A stretch of 14,600 nt of DNA from Bifidobacterium breve (GTDB taxonomy: Bacteria > Bacteroidota > Bacteroidia > Cytophagales > UBA9547): NCBI GenBank assembly GCA_943325655.2, contig CALPQG020000020.1, positions 1 through 14,600 of the forward strand, given 5' to 3'. The first letter of the stretch is position 1. Each line of letters begins with the position of its first letter. The position numbers were made by a program, and so were the translations under genes. Shown here in pieces: positions 1 to 6,893 of the stretch. Under the pieces are notes generated by a model. The model was not told the origin of the DNA. It saw only the letters and a program-made list of their open reading frames with translations, and did no database searches.

Positions 1-7
1 GTGGATA

Positions 8-197
8 TTCCGCTGTAAAGTACGCCACGATTCCGCTACAAAGTACGCCAGTGATTCCGACGCAAAGTACACCAGCATTCCGGTCTTTTGCGCCAGTTAT
101 TCCGCTGGAAAGTACGCCATTTATCAGAATTAGGAAAGTTTAAAAGTCTGCCATTCCGGCACAAACTACTCCACTTATTCCGCTACAAAGTACGCCA
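8..197 (+). repeat. IS21 left-end multiple terminal repeats
   Basis: Seven copies of a motif with consensus TTCCGCTACAAAGTACGCCA lie at 8-27, 31-50, 55-74, 78-95 (degenerate and shorter), 100-119, 154-173 and 178-197. The copies at 31-50 and 178-197 are identical. In IS21-like elements such repeats are the binding sites for the transposase. The right end carries three inverted copies. Confidence 0.9.
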
Positions 198-225
198 CTA
201 AGCAGAGTTTAACCGCTATTTATTA

Positions 226-233
226 TAGGTTTG
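226..233 (+). promoter_or_regulatory. Candidate Bacteroidota -7 box for istA
   Basis: TAGGTTTG fits the Bacteroidota consensus TAnnTTTG and lies 28 bases upstream of the istA start codon, just inside the left-end repeats. No clear -33 TTTG is seen at the expected distance, so the assignment rests on one half-site. Confidence 0.4.
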
Positions 234-261
234 GTTAGACTTACCCTAACCCCCCTTTAGT

Positions 262-1827
262 ATGGCAAATAAATTACTTAGTATGCATAAGATAAGACAG
301 ATACTTATTTTCCTAGAGCGTGGTGTATCTCAACGCTCCATTGAGAGGGAGGTTAAAATAACTAGAAAAACAATAGCCCTTTACCTGCTTAAATTCCAAC
401 GAACCGGTTTGGGTTTTAATGAATTATTGAAATGTGAAAATCACGAGCTTGAAAAAATACTTGGGCTTAAAGCTGAAGTAATGGAAGCGTCTGACCCTCG
501 TGCCCTTCATTTTTACAGCCTTATTGAGTACTTGACACATGAGTTAGGTAGAATTGGAGTTACACGTTTATTGTTATGGGAGGAGTATATTAAAGAGTAT
601 CCTGGAGGTTTTCAGTATTCCAGGTTCTGTGAGTTATTACAGGATAATATAAAAGTAAAGAGTGCTGCGATGCATTTTGAGCACCATCCGGCAGAGATGT
701 TACAGGTTGATTTTGCTGGTGATAATCTCCACTATGTTGACACATCAAGCGGAGAATTTATTGCCTGTCCTGTGTTTGTTGCGGTGTTGCCGTTTAGTGG
801 ATACGGGTATGTGGAAGCTTTGCCTAATGCTAAACTTCCTCAAGTTGTAAAAGCACTCAATAATACCATTGATTATCTTGGAGGTGTTCCTAAATCTGTT
901 AAATCAGATAACATGAAGCAATGGGTATCCAAAAGCTGCAAGTATGAACCTGTATTTACAGACATGCTGGAACAATGGGCAAACCATAACCATATCGCTT
1001 TATTTGCTTCACGACCTTATAAGCCAAAAGATAAAGCTTCGGTTGAAAATCATGTTAAAATCACTTACAGGCGTATTTATGCCCAAATACGTAACAACAC
1101 CTACTATAGTCTTAGTGAACTTAATAAGGCAATTAAAGAAAAACTTGATCAGCATCATCAACTGAATTTTCAAAAGAAAACATTTAGCCGTCAGGAGTTA
1201 TTTACAACTCAAGAAAAACAACTTCTGCAACCTCTTCCTGTATCAGCCTATTACATTCGCCATTATACTAAGGCAAAGGTTCAGAAGAATTACCATGTAG
1301 TTATTGGTGAAGACTGGCATTTTTACAGCGTCCCATACCGCTATATTGGTAAAGAAGTGCGCATAGTGTATTGCGAAGATACCGTTGAAATATACCACGA
1401 GAATCAAAGAATTACAGTACATACCCGTAACTATAAAAGCCATAACTATACAACTATCAAAGAACACATGCCCGATAGCCATCAAGCTTTTTCAGGACAA
1501 CGTGGCTGGAATCCTCAATATTATTTACAAAAAGCCACAGAAAACGGGCCTAATACTTATGAGTTCTTCAAGAAAGTAATGGATAGTAAAGTTGTTATTG
1601 AGCAGTCATACGCTTCTTGCCTTGGCTTACTCAGGCTGATAAAAGAATACGGTAACCTTCGTATGGAAGCAGCCTGCAAAAGAGCATTAACAGGGTATCA
1701 ATATCGATATACCACAATTAAAACAATACTTGAGAACAACATGGACTTGCAGCAGGAAGACAACTCTGCTGAGTACCGAATCCCAACACATCCCAATCTT
1801 CGAGGTCCTGAAGCTTACAACAATTAA
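262..1827 (+). CDS. istA: IS21-family transposase IstA
   Basis: This 521-residue protein catalyses cutting and strand transfer of the IS21 element. Residues ~10-45 form a helix-turn-helix region for binding the terminal repeats. The rve-type DDE catalytic core follows, with D150 in LQVDFAGD, D216 in VKSDN and E262 in KASVENH, the usual spacing for IstA. The C-terminal part (~330-400) is the Mu-transposase-like beta domain. The length is normal for the family (about 500-530 residues) and there are no internal stops. The ATG follows the terminal repeats and a candidate -7 box. istB follows 37 bases after the stop and would be co-transcribed. The gene is almost certainly intact. Confidence 0.95.
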   Translation: MANKLLSMHKIRQILIFLERGVSQRSIEREVKITRKTIALYLLKFQRTGLGFNELLKCENHELEKILGLKAEVMEASDPRALHFYSLIEYLTHELGRIGVTRLLLWEEYIKEYPGGFQYSRFCELLQDNIKVKSAAMHFEHHPAEMLQVDFAGDNLHYVDTSSGEFIACPVFVAVLPFSGYGYVEALPNAKLPQVVKALNNTIDYLGGVPKSVKSDNMKQWVSKSCKYEPVFTDMLEQWANHNHIALFASRPYKPKDKASVENHVKITYRRIYAQIRNNTYYSLSELNKAIKEKLDQHHQLNFQKKTFSRQELFTTQEKQLLQPLPVSAYYIRHYTKAKVQKNYHVVIGEDWHFYSVPYRYIGKEVRIVYCEDTVEIYHENQRITVHTRNYKSHNYTTIKEHMPDSHQAFSGQRGWNPQYYLQKATENGPNTYEFFKKVMDSKVVIEQSYASCLGLLRLIKEYGNLRMEAACKRALTGYQYRYTTIKTILENNMDLQQEDNSAEYRIPTHPNLRGPEAYNN

Positions 1828-1864
1828 TCAATCAATCAATTAAACCAATCCAATTTATATAACG

Positions 1865-2596
1865 ATGAATACTCAAAACACAGTACACCAACTTAAATCA
1901 CTTAAATTAAGTGGTATGGCCAAACGTTACGAAGCAGCTCTTGCTCTTCCTATCCATGAACTCCAGGATGTACATTCATTGGTAGCTATGCTTACTCAGG
2001 CAGAAGTAGAACATCGAGACCATGCACGTACCCAAAAGTTCCTCAAAGCAAGCAGGCTTCGTTATCACGCCCTTCCGGAAGATGTCCTCTGTAATCCCGA
2101 GCGGGGAATTACAAGAGAGCAAGTGCTAAGATTATCTGATGGTACATTTATAGAAAAGGGAGAAAATGTACTTATAACCGGTGCCACTGGTTGTGGTAAA
2201 AGTTTTCTTGCTTGTGCCTTAGGGCGAAGTTCGTGTCTTCTGGGGTATAGAACACAATATTTTAGCATGAATAAATTCCTTGATGCACTCACTCAAGCAA
2301 GGCTTGATGGTACATACATTAAATGGATTAAAGGTATAGCAAATAACAAACTACTCATCTTAGATGACTTTGGGTTGAAAGCTTTAACAAATGATGCAAG
2401 AATTGCACTACTGGATATCCTTGAAGACAGGTATGGAAATGGTGCTACAATTATTACCTCTCAGTTACCTATAGATAACTGGTATAACTTTATTAATGAG
2501 CCAACACTGGCCGATGCAATAATGGACAGATTGGCAGCATCTGCTCATAAAATTGGATTGTCAGGTAAATCTCTCAGAATCAAAAAAAATCATTAA
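1865..2596 (+). CDS. istB: IS21-family helper ATPase IstB
   Basis: This 243-residue AAA+ ATPase is related to DnaC and assists IstA in target selection and transposition. The Walker A motif GATGCGKS is at residues 106-113 and Walker B LLILDDFG at 163-170. A sensor-like TSQ is at 198-200 and the C-terminal DRL motif at 221-223. The N-terminal ~90 residues are the IstB-type domain that contacts IstA. The length matches the family (about 240-260). It is the second gene of the istAB operon, and the right-end repeats begin 52 bases downstream. Nothing suggests inactivation. Confidence 0.95.
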   Translation: MNTQNTVHQLKSLKLSGMAKRYEAALALPIHELQDVHSLVAMLTQAEVEHRDHARTQKFLKASRLRYHALPEDVLCNPERGITREQVLRLSDGTFIEKGENVLITGATGCGKSFLACALGRSSCLLGYRTQYFSMNKFLDALTQARLDGTYIKWIKGIANNKLLILDDFGLKALTNDARIALLDILEDRYGNGATIITSQLPIDNWYNFINEPTLADAIMDRLAASAHKIGLSGKSLRIKKNH

Positions 2597-2648
2597 GTTT
2601 ACATACATAAACATAACTCTTGCTTAGGGTAAAAATCAGTTTAATAAG

Positions 2649-2714
2649 TGGCGTACTTTGCTCCGGAATAAATGGGGTACTTTACCGCGGAACACTGGCG
2701 TACTTTCGTCGGAA
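2649..2714 (-). repeat. IS21 right-end terminal repeats
   Basis: Three inverted copies of the left-end motif lie at 2649-2668, 2673-2692 and 2696-2714. They read TGGCGTACTTTGCTCCGGAA and variants, with TGGCGTACTTTCGTCGGAA outermost. They mark the right end of the element. Confidence 0.88.
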
Positions 2715-2732
2715 TATCTAAATAGGCTCATA

Positions 2733-2772
2733 TTCGCCGCGGCGAACACAGGTTCGAGTCCTGTTCCCGCTA
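2733..2772 (+). pseudogene. 3' part of a tRNA gene, cut off by the IS
   Basis: A complete T-arm is present: stem ACAGG/CCTGT around loop TTCGAGT (2748-2764). The 3' acceptor strand TCCCGCT and an A discriminator follow (2765-2772). CCA is not encoded. Upstream, the perfect palindrome TTCGCCGCGGCGAA (2733-2746) could be the long variable arm of a class II tRNA (Leu/Ser type). No matching 5' strand (AGCGGGA) lies between it and the IS21 end, so the 5' half is missing from this window. The isotype cannot be assigned. A second, shorter copy of the tail lies at 6595-6614, which suggests these are remnants of attachment sites. Confidence 0.6.
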
Positions 2773-2787
2773 CACCTCTTAATCGAA

Positions 2788-2821
2788 AAACCCTTGTAAG
2801 TATATAACTTGCAAGGGTTTT
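2788..2821 (+). terminator. Rho-independent-type hairpin after the tRNA tail
   Basis: A 13-bp stem, AAACCCTTGTAAG (2788-2800) with CTTGCAAGGGTTT (2808-2820), has one G-T pair and encloses the 7-base loop TATATAA. A short T-rich stretch follows. It lies 16 bases past the tRNA acceptor end. A near-identical hairpin follows the second tRNA tail at 6629-6661, so tail and terminator were duplicated together. Confidence 0.75.
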
Positions 2822-2926
2822 GTGTTTTAATGTAAAAGTGCACTAATAATAAAGTGATTAATTGTAATTACTTAAACATTATTATATTTAACTGCGTTAT
2901 ACCAAGAGCTCGAAGAGTCCTGATAA

Positions 2927-3660
2927 ATGGAATATAAAAATCATAAAATAACGGAAGCTGTGTGTGCTTTTAGATTTAATCCCAAAGATAATCATTGGGA
3001 CGTTACAGGATATGCTGATTATTATAACGCTATTAAAGACTATGGTTTTCTAAAAAAGAATGAAATCAAACCTGTACAATTGAGTTTTAATGTAAAACCC
3101 AATGAAATACCACAAAATCCTCAAATGACTGAGGGTGACCTTCAAATGGTTTTTAAAAATGAAGATGAAACTAGAGCTATACTTTTAGGTAATAATTATA
3201 TCTCATTTCATACAATTAATCATTATCCTGGCTGGGAATATTTTCAGAAGAATTAATTTCAATATTCTTGAACAAGTATTTTGAAATAGGGTATGGGAAA
3301 AGCTTACTGAGTGCTCAAATGATTTATATAAATAATTTTACGCTTGATCACAACCATAAATTATCAGAATATTTAACATTCGTACCAGATATGGAGCATT
3401 TTGGAGAAGGCGATGAATTATCACATCTTTTTCAAAGTGCGTATGAAATTGCACCGAACAAAAAGCTTCAATTAAAAACCATTCTTAACTTTACAAATCC
3501 AGAAAAAATTAAAAATGTTGTATTAGAATGTAATTGTGTGGCAAACAATACCACAAATTATGATATACCTTGGGAGACATTATCGAAAGATGCCCATGAC
3601 AATGCAAAAAATGCCTTTATTAACATTTCAACTGATAAATTTAAAACGTTAATAGCATGA
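2927..3660 (+). pseudogene. TIGR04255-like protein, frameshifted
   Basis: Two pieces in different frames (2927-3256 and about 3247-3660) read together as one protein of ~244 residues. The first ends ...GWEYFQKN and stops. The other frame, just before, reads SEELISIFLNKYFEIGYGK and continues without a break. Adding one T to the TTTT run at 3241-3244 restores a continuous reading, GWEYF-SEELIS. The resulting layout (N-terminal TEAVCAFRF, central HYPGWEYF, then YINNF, FVPDMEHFG and YEIAPNKKLQLKT) resembles the TIGR04255 family. I recall that family as sporadically distributed, ~250 residues, of unknown function. It is the first gene of a three-gene operon and its stop overlaps the next start (ATGA). 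A sequencing error or a programmed frameshift are the alternatives to a real mutation. Confidence 0.7.
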
Positions 3661-4013
3661 TACTAAATGACAATTTCATAGATTTGGATACAGAAATGTT
3701 TAATCCTTCAATTACGCTTCATAAAACTTCCAAAGTTGAAAAGCATTCTTTCACCGATCCTAATTCTTACTTCATTCTTTCAGAAGCGGGGAAAAACTAT
3801 ACTATATCCGAAAATTCAACTATTTTAATTAACCCTAGCAAAGGGTATAATGAACAAAATTTCACAGTAACTGATATTAATTCATTCGTTTTGTCTACAT
3901 CTAAAGCTTTATTTAATGGGACAAAACCTATAGAAGGAAAAGCTAAAATTGCTTTAGAACTTGCTATTCTTAAAGCAGGGAAAAAAGAATCAACTTTAAA
4001 AAACAGACTTTAG
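3657..4013 (+). CDS. Hypothetical protein, middle gene of TIGR04255 operon
   Basis: This 118-residue soluble protein is not one I recognise. It has no signal peptide or membrane segment. Residues ~1-75 look beta-rich, with many Thr, Ser and Asn. The C-terminal ~25 residues (IEGKAKIALELAILKAGKK) are a Lys-rich amphipathic helix. Its ATG overlaps the stop of the upstream frameshifted gene (ATGA) and its stop is directly followed by the ATG of the next gene. The three are therefore tightly coupled and probably act together. No function is proposed. Confidence 0.7.
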   Translation: MILNDNFIDLDTEMFNPSITLHKTSKVEKHSFTDPNSYFILSEAGKNYTISENSTILINPSKGYNEQNFTVTDINSFVLSTSKALFNGTKPIEGKAKIALELAILKAGKKESTLKNRL

Positions 4014-4640
4014 ATGGATTTTTTTATTGAGGAATTAAATAAAATTTTACCTCCAGAATTAACCGAACAAAGAAAAGGGCGGCTACAAGATGGATTAAAA
4101 CCATTTTTTAAATCTACTAACTTACAAGACAAATTCTATTCCGACTTTTATTTAAGTTCAACCAATCCATTCTTTTTACAGGGGGATTTAATTAAAGAAT
4201 TAAGGTTCCCTATATTTAATTCAGATTCAAGATTGTATGAAAAGTTATATTATGATGCAATTCTAATATCGAATACATGCGATATAGATGAAGCGAATAA
4301 AAGAAATATTCCTAAAAAAGCTATTTTAGCAAAATTAATTCCATTAGATACCTTTGTAGAAACACTCCATGAAATGGAAGTTGAAAATGCTGCAAATATC
4401 CTCATTCAAGTAAAAAATCAATTATTTTCTAATGTAATTTATTTGCCTGAAACTAGAGACAAAAAAGAATATATTGCCTATTTCGATGACCTCACGATTA
4501 TTGAAGTAGAAAAATTAACTGTATTAAAAGACGAAATCACTAGCAATAGAATTGCATCTCTTGATTATTTTGGGTACTATTTATTCATTTTTAAATTATC
4601 ATATCATTTTTGTAGGTTACCAGAAGAAACCCAAAGATAA
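4014..4640 (+). CDS. Hypothetical protein with ISNTCDI motif
   Basis: This 208-residue soluble protein starts at the base directly after the previous stop. The most distinctive segment is YYDAILISNTCDIDEAN at about residues 80-96, followed by KKAILAKLIPLD. I recall similar hxxSxTCDI segments in uncharacterised proteins but know no assigned activity. The C-terminus (FGYYLFIFKLSYHFCRLPEE) looks like a natural end, not a truncation. The stop codon lies two bases before the asnB-derived fragment at 4643, so the end of this operon is exactly at a recombination junction. The DNA is very AT-rich, like the rest of the operon and unlike asnB. Confidence 0.7.
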   Translation: MDFFIEELNKILPPELTEQRKGRLQDGLKPFFKSTNLQDKFYSDFYLSSTNPFFLQGDLIKELRFPIFNSDSRLYEKLYYDAILISNTCDIDEANKRNIPKKAILAKLIPLDTFVETLHEMEVENAANILIQVKNQLFSNVIYLPETRDKKEYIAYFDDLTIIEVEKLTVLKDEITSNRIASLDYFGYYLFIFKLSYHFCRLPEETQR

Positions 4641-4642
4641 TT

Positions 4643-4720
4643 CCCCTCATTCACCAGCCAAAGCCCCAACAAAGCATAACTCACACCAACCTTGTTGTGT
4701 TGGTTGTCGCTTATCAATTG
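4643..4720 (-). pseudogene. Diverged fragment of the asnB 3' end
   Basis: These 78 bases align with 8147-8224 in the 3' end of asnB with about nine mismatches (hand alignment). Read on the minus strand they encode DNQHNKVGVSYALLGLWLV plus NEG. Intact AsnB has DNQHNKVDASYALLGLWLV plus NEG at the same place, just before its terminal LRRK. The reading frame is kept and the changes are mild, so this is a real coding fragment from a diverged asnB allele rather than chance similarity. It has no start and no asnB stop. It separates the TIGR04255 operon from umuDC. Confidence 0.88.
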
Positions 4721-4757
4721 TTTTTCCCCTTCCCCACATTTTCTACAAACCAAATCG

Positions 4758-4799
4758 TGTAAATATATTTTACATTTAATGGCAAATATGTTTACATAT
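4758..4799. promoter_or_regulatory. Two palindromes, candidate operators of umuDC
   Basis: TGTAAATATATTTTACA (4758-4774) has perfect TGTAAA/TTTACA arms around five bases. ATATGTTTACATAT (4786-4799) has perfect ATATGT/ACATAT arms around TT. Both share TTTACA or TGTTTACA half-sites. The second lies immediately upstream of the candidate -7 box at 4804-4811, where a repressor would block RNA polymerase. umuDC is SOS-controlled in other bacteria, so a LexA-like repressor is the obvious candidate, but no regulator gene is present here. Confidence 0.5.
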
Positions 4800-4803
4800 C
4801 ATT

Positions 4804-4811
4804 TATCTTTG
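4804..4811 (+). promoter_or_regulatory. Bacteroidota -7 box for umuDC
   Basis: TATCTTTG matches TAnnTTTG exactly. It would give a transcript starting near 4818, about 24 bases before the umuD ATG at 4842. No convincing -33 TTTG is present. Confidence 0.55.
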
Positions 4812-4841
4812 TAAAAAAATAACCCCTAATTGTTTTCAATT

Positions 4842-5291
4842 ATGCCTGGCCTCTTACTAAAATCTGGTGCTGCTTTAGATCTATTTTCTATGCTTTCAAG
4901 TTCCACACTGGAGCGGCCTTTGGTTTCATTAGGCATAAGCGCCGGGTTTCCCTCACCGGCCAATGACTTTATCGATATTTCCATTGACCTAAACAGGGAT
5001 TTGATCAAACACCCCTCTGCCACATTTTTTGGCAGGGTAAAAGGGGAATCCATGAAAGATGTAGGTATTGGCAATGGCGACTTATTGATCATCGACAAAA
5101 GTATTCAGGCAAGCAATGGGAAGATTGCGGTTTGTTTTATTGATGGAGATTTTACGGTAAAAAAAATCAAACTCGAAAATAAAAAATGTTGGTTGATGCC
5201 TGCAAACGATAAATACCAACCTATTGAAATCAATGAACAAAACGATTTACAAATTTGGGGTATTGTTATTCATGTCATAAAATCATTTTAA
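4842..5291 (+). CDS. umuD: UmuD, DNA polymerase V accessory protein (S24 autoprotease)
   Basis: This is the SOS mutagenesis protein that is self-cleaved on RecA filaments and, as UmuD', joins UmuC to form polymerase V. With the ATG at 4842 it has 149 residues (E. coli 139). The cleavage site is SA|GFPSP (A34-G35), equivalent to CG in E. coli. The catalytic Ser is S70 in GESM and the catalytic Lys is K107 in FTVKKI. The stretch SIDLNRDLIKHPSAT and the C-terminal GIVIHVIKSF are typical. An in-frame TTG at 4830 could add four residues, but the ATG fits the promoter and family better. umuC starts on the base after the stop. Two palindromes and a -7 box lie upstream. It is flanked by asnB-derived fragments, consistent with acquisition as a cassette. 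Confidence 0.95.
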   Translation: MPGLLLKSGAALDLFSMLSSSTLERPLVSLGISAGFPSPANDFIDISIDLNRDLIKHPSATFFGRVKGESMKDVGIGNGDLLIIDKSIQASNGKIAVCFIDGDFTVKKIKLENKKCWLMPANDKYQPIEINEQNDLQIWGIVIHVIKSF

Positions 5292-6551
5292 ATGTATGCG
5301 CTGGTTGATTGCAATAACTTTTATGCTTCTTGTGAACGGGTATTTCAACCCAATTTAATTGGCAAGCCGGTCGTGGTTTTGTCTAACAATGATGGTTGTG
5401 TCATTGCCCGCAGCAATGAAGCCAAAGACCTTGGCATTCCTATGGGTGCGCCCTATTTTGAATTTAAAAATCTCTTTATCGAAAAAGGAGTGCATGTGTT
5501 TTCGGCAAATTTTGCTTTGTATGGCGACATGAGCAATAGGGTCATGACTTTATTGTCAGAATATGCGCCAGAAATAGAAATTTATAGTGTAGACGAAGCA
5601 TTTTTAAAACTTCAAGGTTTTGACCACTATAACTTAACGGATTACGGTATTGAAATAGGCAAGAGGGTGAAAAAATGGACCGGAATTCCCGTCAGCATTG
5701 GCGTAGCTCCGACAAAAGCGTTGGCCAAAGTAGCCAACAGAATTGCTAAAAAATACCCCACCCAAACACAAAGTTCTTATGTGATTGATAGCGACGAAAA
5801 AAGAATCAAAGCCTTAAAATGGTTGAAAATTGAGGATGTTTGGGGTATTGGCAGGCAGCTTTCAAAAAAGCTACAATTGAAACATGTCTCTACAGCTTAC
5901 GATTTTACTTTATTGGATGACAATTGGGTGAAAAGCAATTTGTCCATAGTAGAACTACGACTCAAGCTAGATTTGCAGGGCATACCAACTTTAGGCTTAG
6001 AGGAAAGCCAGGCTAAAAAAAGCATTGCCACCACCCGTTCTTTTGAAGCCAATTATACAAAGTATGAACAACTCAAAGAACGCATATCCACCTTCGCGGT
6101 TTCCTGTGCCGAGAAGTTAAGACAACAACATTCCCGTTGCAACGCCTTGATGGTTTTTATCCAAACCAACAGACACCGTTCAGAATTACCACAATACCAC
6201 AAGTCAATGGTAGTCAAATTGCCTTATTCCACCAATTCAGCCATTGAGCTTTCACAATTTGCCATCAAAGCCTTGAAGTTGATTTTTAAAGAAGGTTATG
6301 CGTATAAAAAAGCAGGGGTGGTCATCATGGATTTTACGCCGGAAAATGACCAACAAATTGCCATCTTTGAAAACAGCAATCCAAAACACATAGCGCTCAT
6401 GAAATCAATGGACAAACTTAATTTAAGTATTGGCCAACAAAAAGTTCGGCTTGGTTCACAGGATGCAAAACGGGTTTGGAAAATGAAACAGGAAAATTTA
6501 TCCAACCGCTACACAACCAAATTAGCTGAAATTATTGTGGTTAAAATTTAA
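5292..6551 (+). CDS. umuC: UmuC, Y-family DNA polymerase V catalytic subunit
   Basis: This 419-residue translesion polymerase is close in length to E. coli UmuC (422). Catalytic metal ligands are D6 in ALVDCNNFY and D101/E102 in YSVDEAFL. Y11 is at the steric-gate position. The thumb helix-hairpin-helix includes VWGIGRQL (183-190). The little-finger domain covers ~240-345, and the UmuC-type C-terminal region includes LMKSMDKLNLSIGQQ and ends in IIVVKI. The ATG is immediately after the umuD stop, so the two are translationally coupled. The gene is intact. It ends 24 bases before the short asnB-derived repeat at 6576, which marks the right edge of the cassette. Confidence 0.96.
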   Translation: MYALVDCNNFYASCERVFQPNLIGKPVVVLSNNDGCVIARSNEAKDLGIPMGAPYFEFKNLFIEKGVHVFSANFALYGDMSNRVMTLLSEYAPEIEIYSVDEAFLKLQGFDHYNLTDYGIEIGKRVKKWTGIPVSIGVAPTKALAKVANRIAKKYPTQTQSSYVIDSDEKRIKALKWLKIEDVWGIGRQLSKKLQLKHVSTAYDFTLLDDNWVKSNLSIVELRLKLDLQGIPTLGLEESQAKKSIATTRSFEANYTKYEQLKERISTFAVSCAEKLRQQHSRCNALMVFIQTNRHRSELPQYHKSMVVKLPYSTNSAIELSQFAIKALKLIFKEGYAYKKAGVVIMDFTPENDQQIAIFENSNPKHIALMKSMDKLNLSIGQQKVRLGSQDAKRVWKMKQENLSNRYTTKLAEIIVVKI

Positions 6552-6575
6552 CCATCGCTTATTTGCCATAAGTTT

Positions 6576-6593
6576 TCAACCCCTCATTCACCA
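6576..6593. repeat. Exact 18-bp copy of the asnB 3' end
   Basis: TCAACCCCTCATTCACCA is identical to 8143-8160 inside asnB. The inner 14 bases CCCCTCATTCACCA are also identical at 4643-4656. The three direct copies flank umuDC (4643 to 6593) and the Fic module (6580 to 8160). At this copy the next base leads straight into a tRNA T-loop (6595). Confidence 0.88.
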
Positions 6594-6594
6594 A

Positions 6595-6614
6595 TTCGAG
6601 TCCTGTTTCTGCAA
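6595..6614 (+). pseudogene. Second tRNA 3' tail
   Basis: TTCGAGTCCTGT (T-loop and 3' T-stem strand) plus TTCTGCA and A continues as ACACCTCTT, matching the tail at 2753-2780. From the T-loop to the middle of the hairpin the two copies differ at about four positions and one gap over ~48 bases. Three of the differences are in the acceptor strand, so the copies come from different alleles or genes. The 5' strand of the T-stem is missing and is replaced by the asnB-derived repeat, so no tRNA can be made. Confidence 0.7.
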
Positions 6615-6628
6615 CACCTCTTGATCGA

Positions 6629-6661
6629 AAACCCTTGTAAGTGAAAAAATTGCAAGGGTTT
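6629..6661 (+). terminator. Terminator hairpin, second copy
   Basis: AAACCCTTGTAA (6629-6640) pairs with TTGCAAGGGTTT (6650-6661) around a nine-base loop, and TGTTTTTG follows. It is a copy of the hairpin at 2788-2821. It would end umuDC transcription coming from the left. Confidence 0.75.
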
Positions 6662-6893
6662 GTTTTTGTTACTGTCTATTTTGTACCATTTTATAAACAA
6701 ATTGAACCAATCATTCATATTATATAATCAAATTAAACGTTTATATAATGAAATATCAAATTAAAAAAATTGAGGGATACGTACCTAAAACGATTGTTAG
6801 CAATATTGGACGGAGTTTATGATTAAATTATTATTACTTTTATAAAACATTAGTTTACATTGATTTCATCAATTACAAAGCACTTAAAATTGT
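6662..6893. other. AT-rich gap upstream of Fic; possible tiny gene remnant
   Basis: 232 bases without a convincing gene. An ATG at 6748 opens a 24-codon frame (MKYQIKKIEGYVPKTIVSN..., stop at 6822). It could be the start of a truncated gene, but it is too short to identify. No clear TAnnTTTG box is seen before the Fic gene. Confidence 0.3.

Larger units (their letters stand above)
2..2720 (+). mobile_element. IS21-family insertion sequence (istA-istB)
   Basis: Two consecutive genes, an IstA-type DDE transposase and an IstB-type AAA+ helper ATPase, lie between ends that carry several short repeats. The left end has seven copies of a ~20-bp motif and the right end has three inverted copies. 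The outermost sequences match as an inverted repeat (GATATTCCG at the left, CGGAATATC at the right). Multiple terminal repeats and the istAB pair are diagnostic of IS21-like elements. The window begins at about the first base of the element, so the left target duplication cannot be seen. The right boundary could lie up to about 10 bases further out. Both genes are open, so the element looks functional. It abuts a tRNA remnant on the right. Confidence 0.9.

Noticed and set aside
3268..3660. Separate gene starting at TTG 3268
   Set aside because: The frame is open upstream to 3247 and earlier and continues the sense of the preceding frame. One base restores a single protein, so it is the second half of a broken gene.
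4552..4779. 75-codon plus-strand frame across the asnB fragment
   Set aside because: It overlaps the end of the 208-residue gene in another frame and then reads the antisense of the asnB remnant. No family features.
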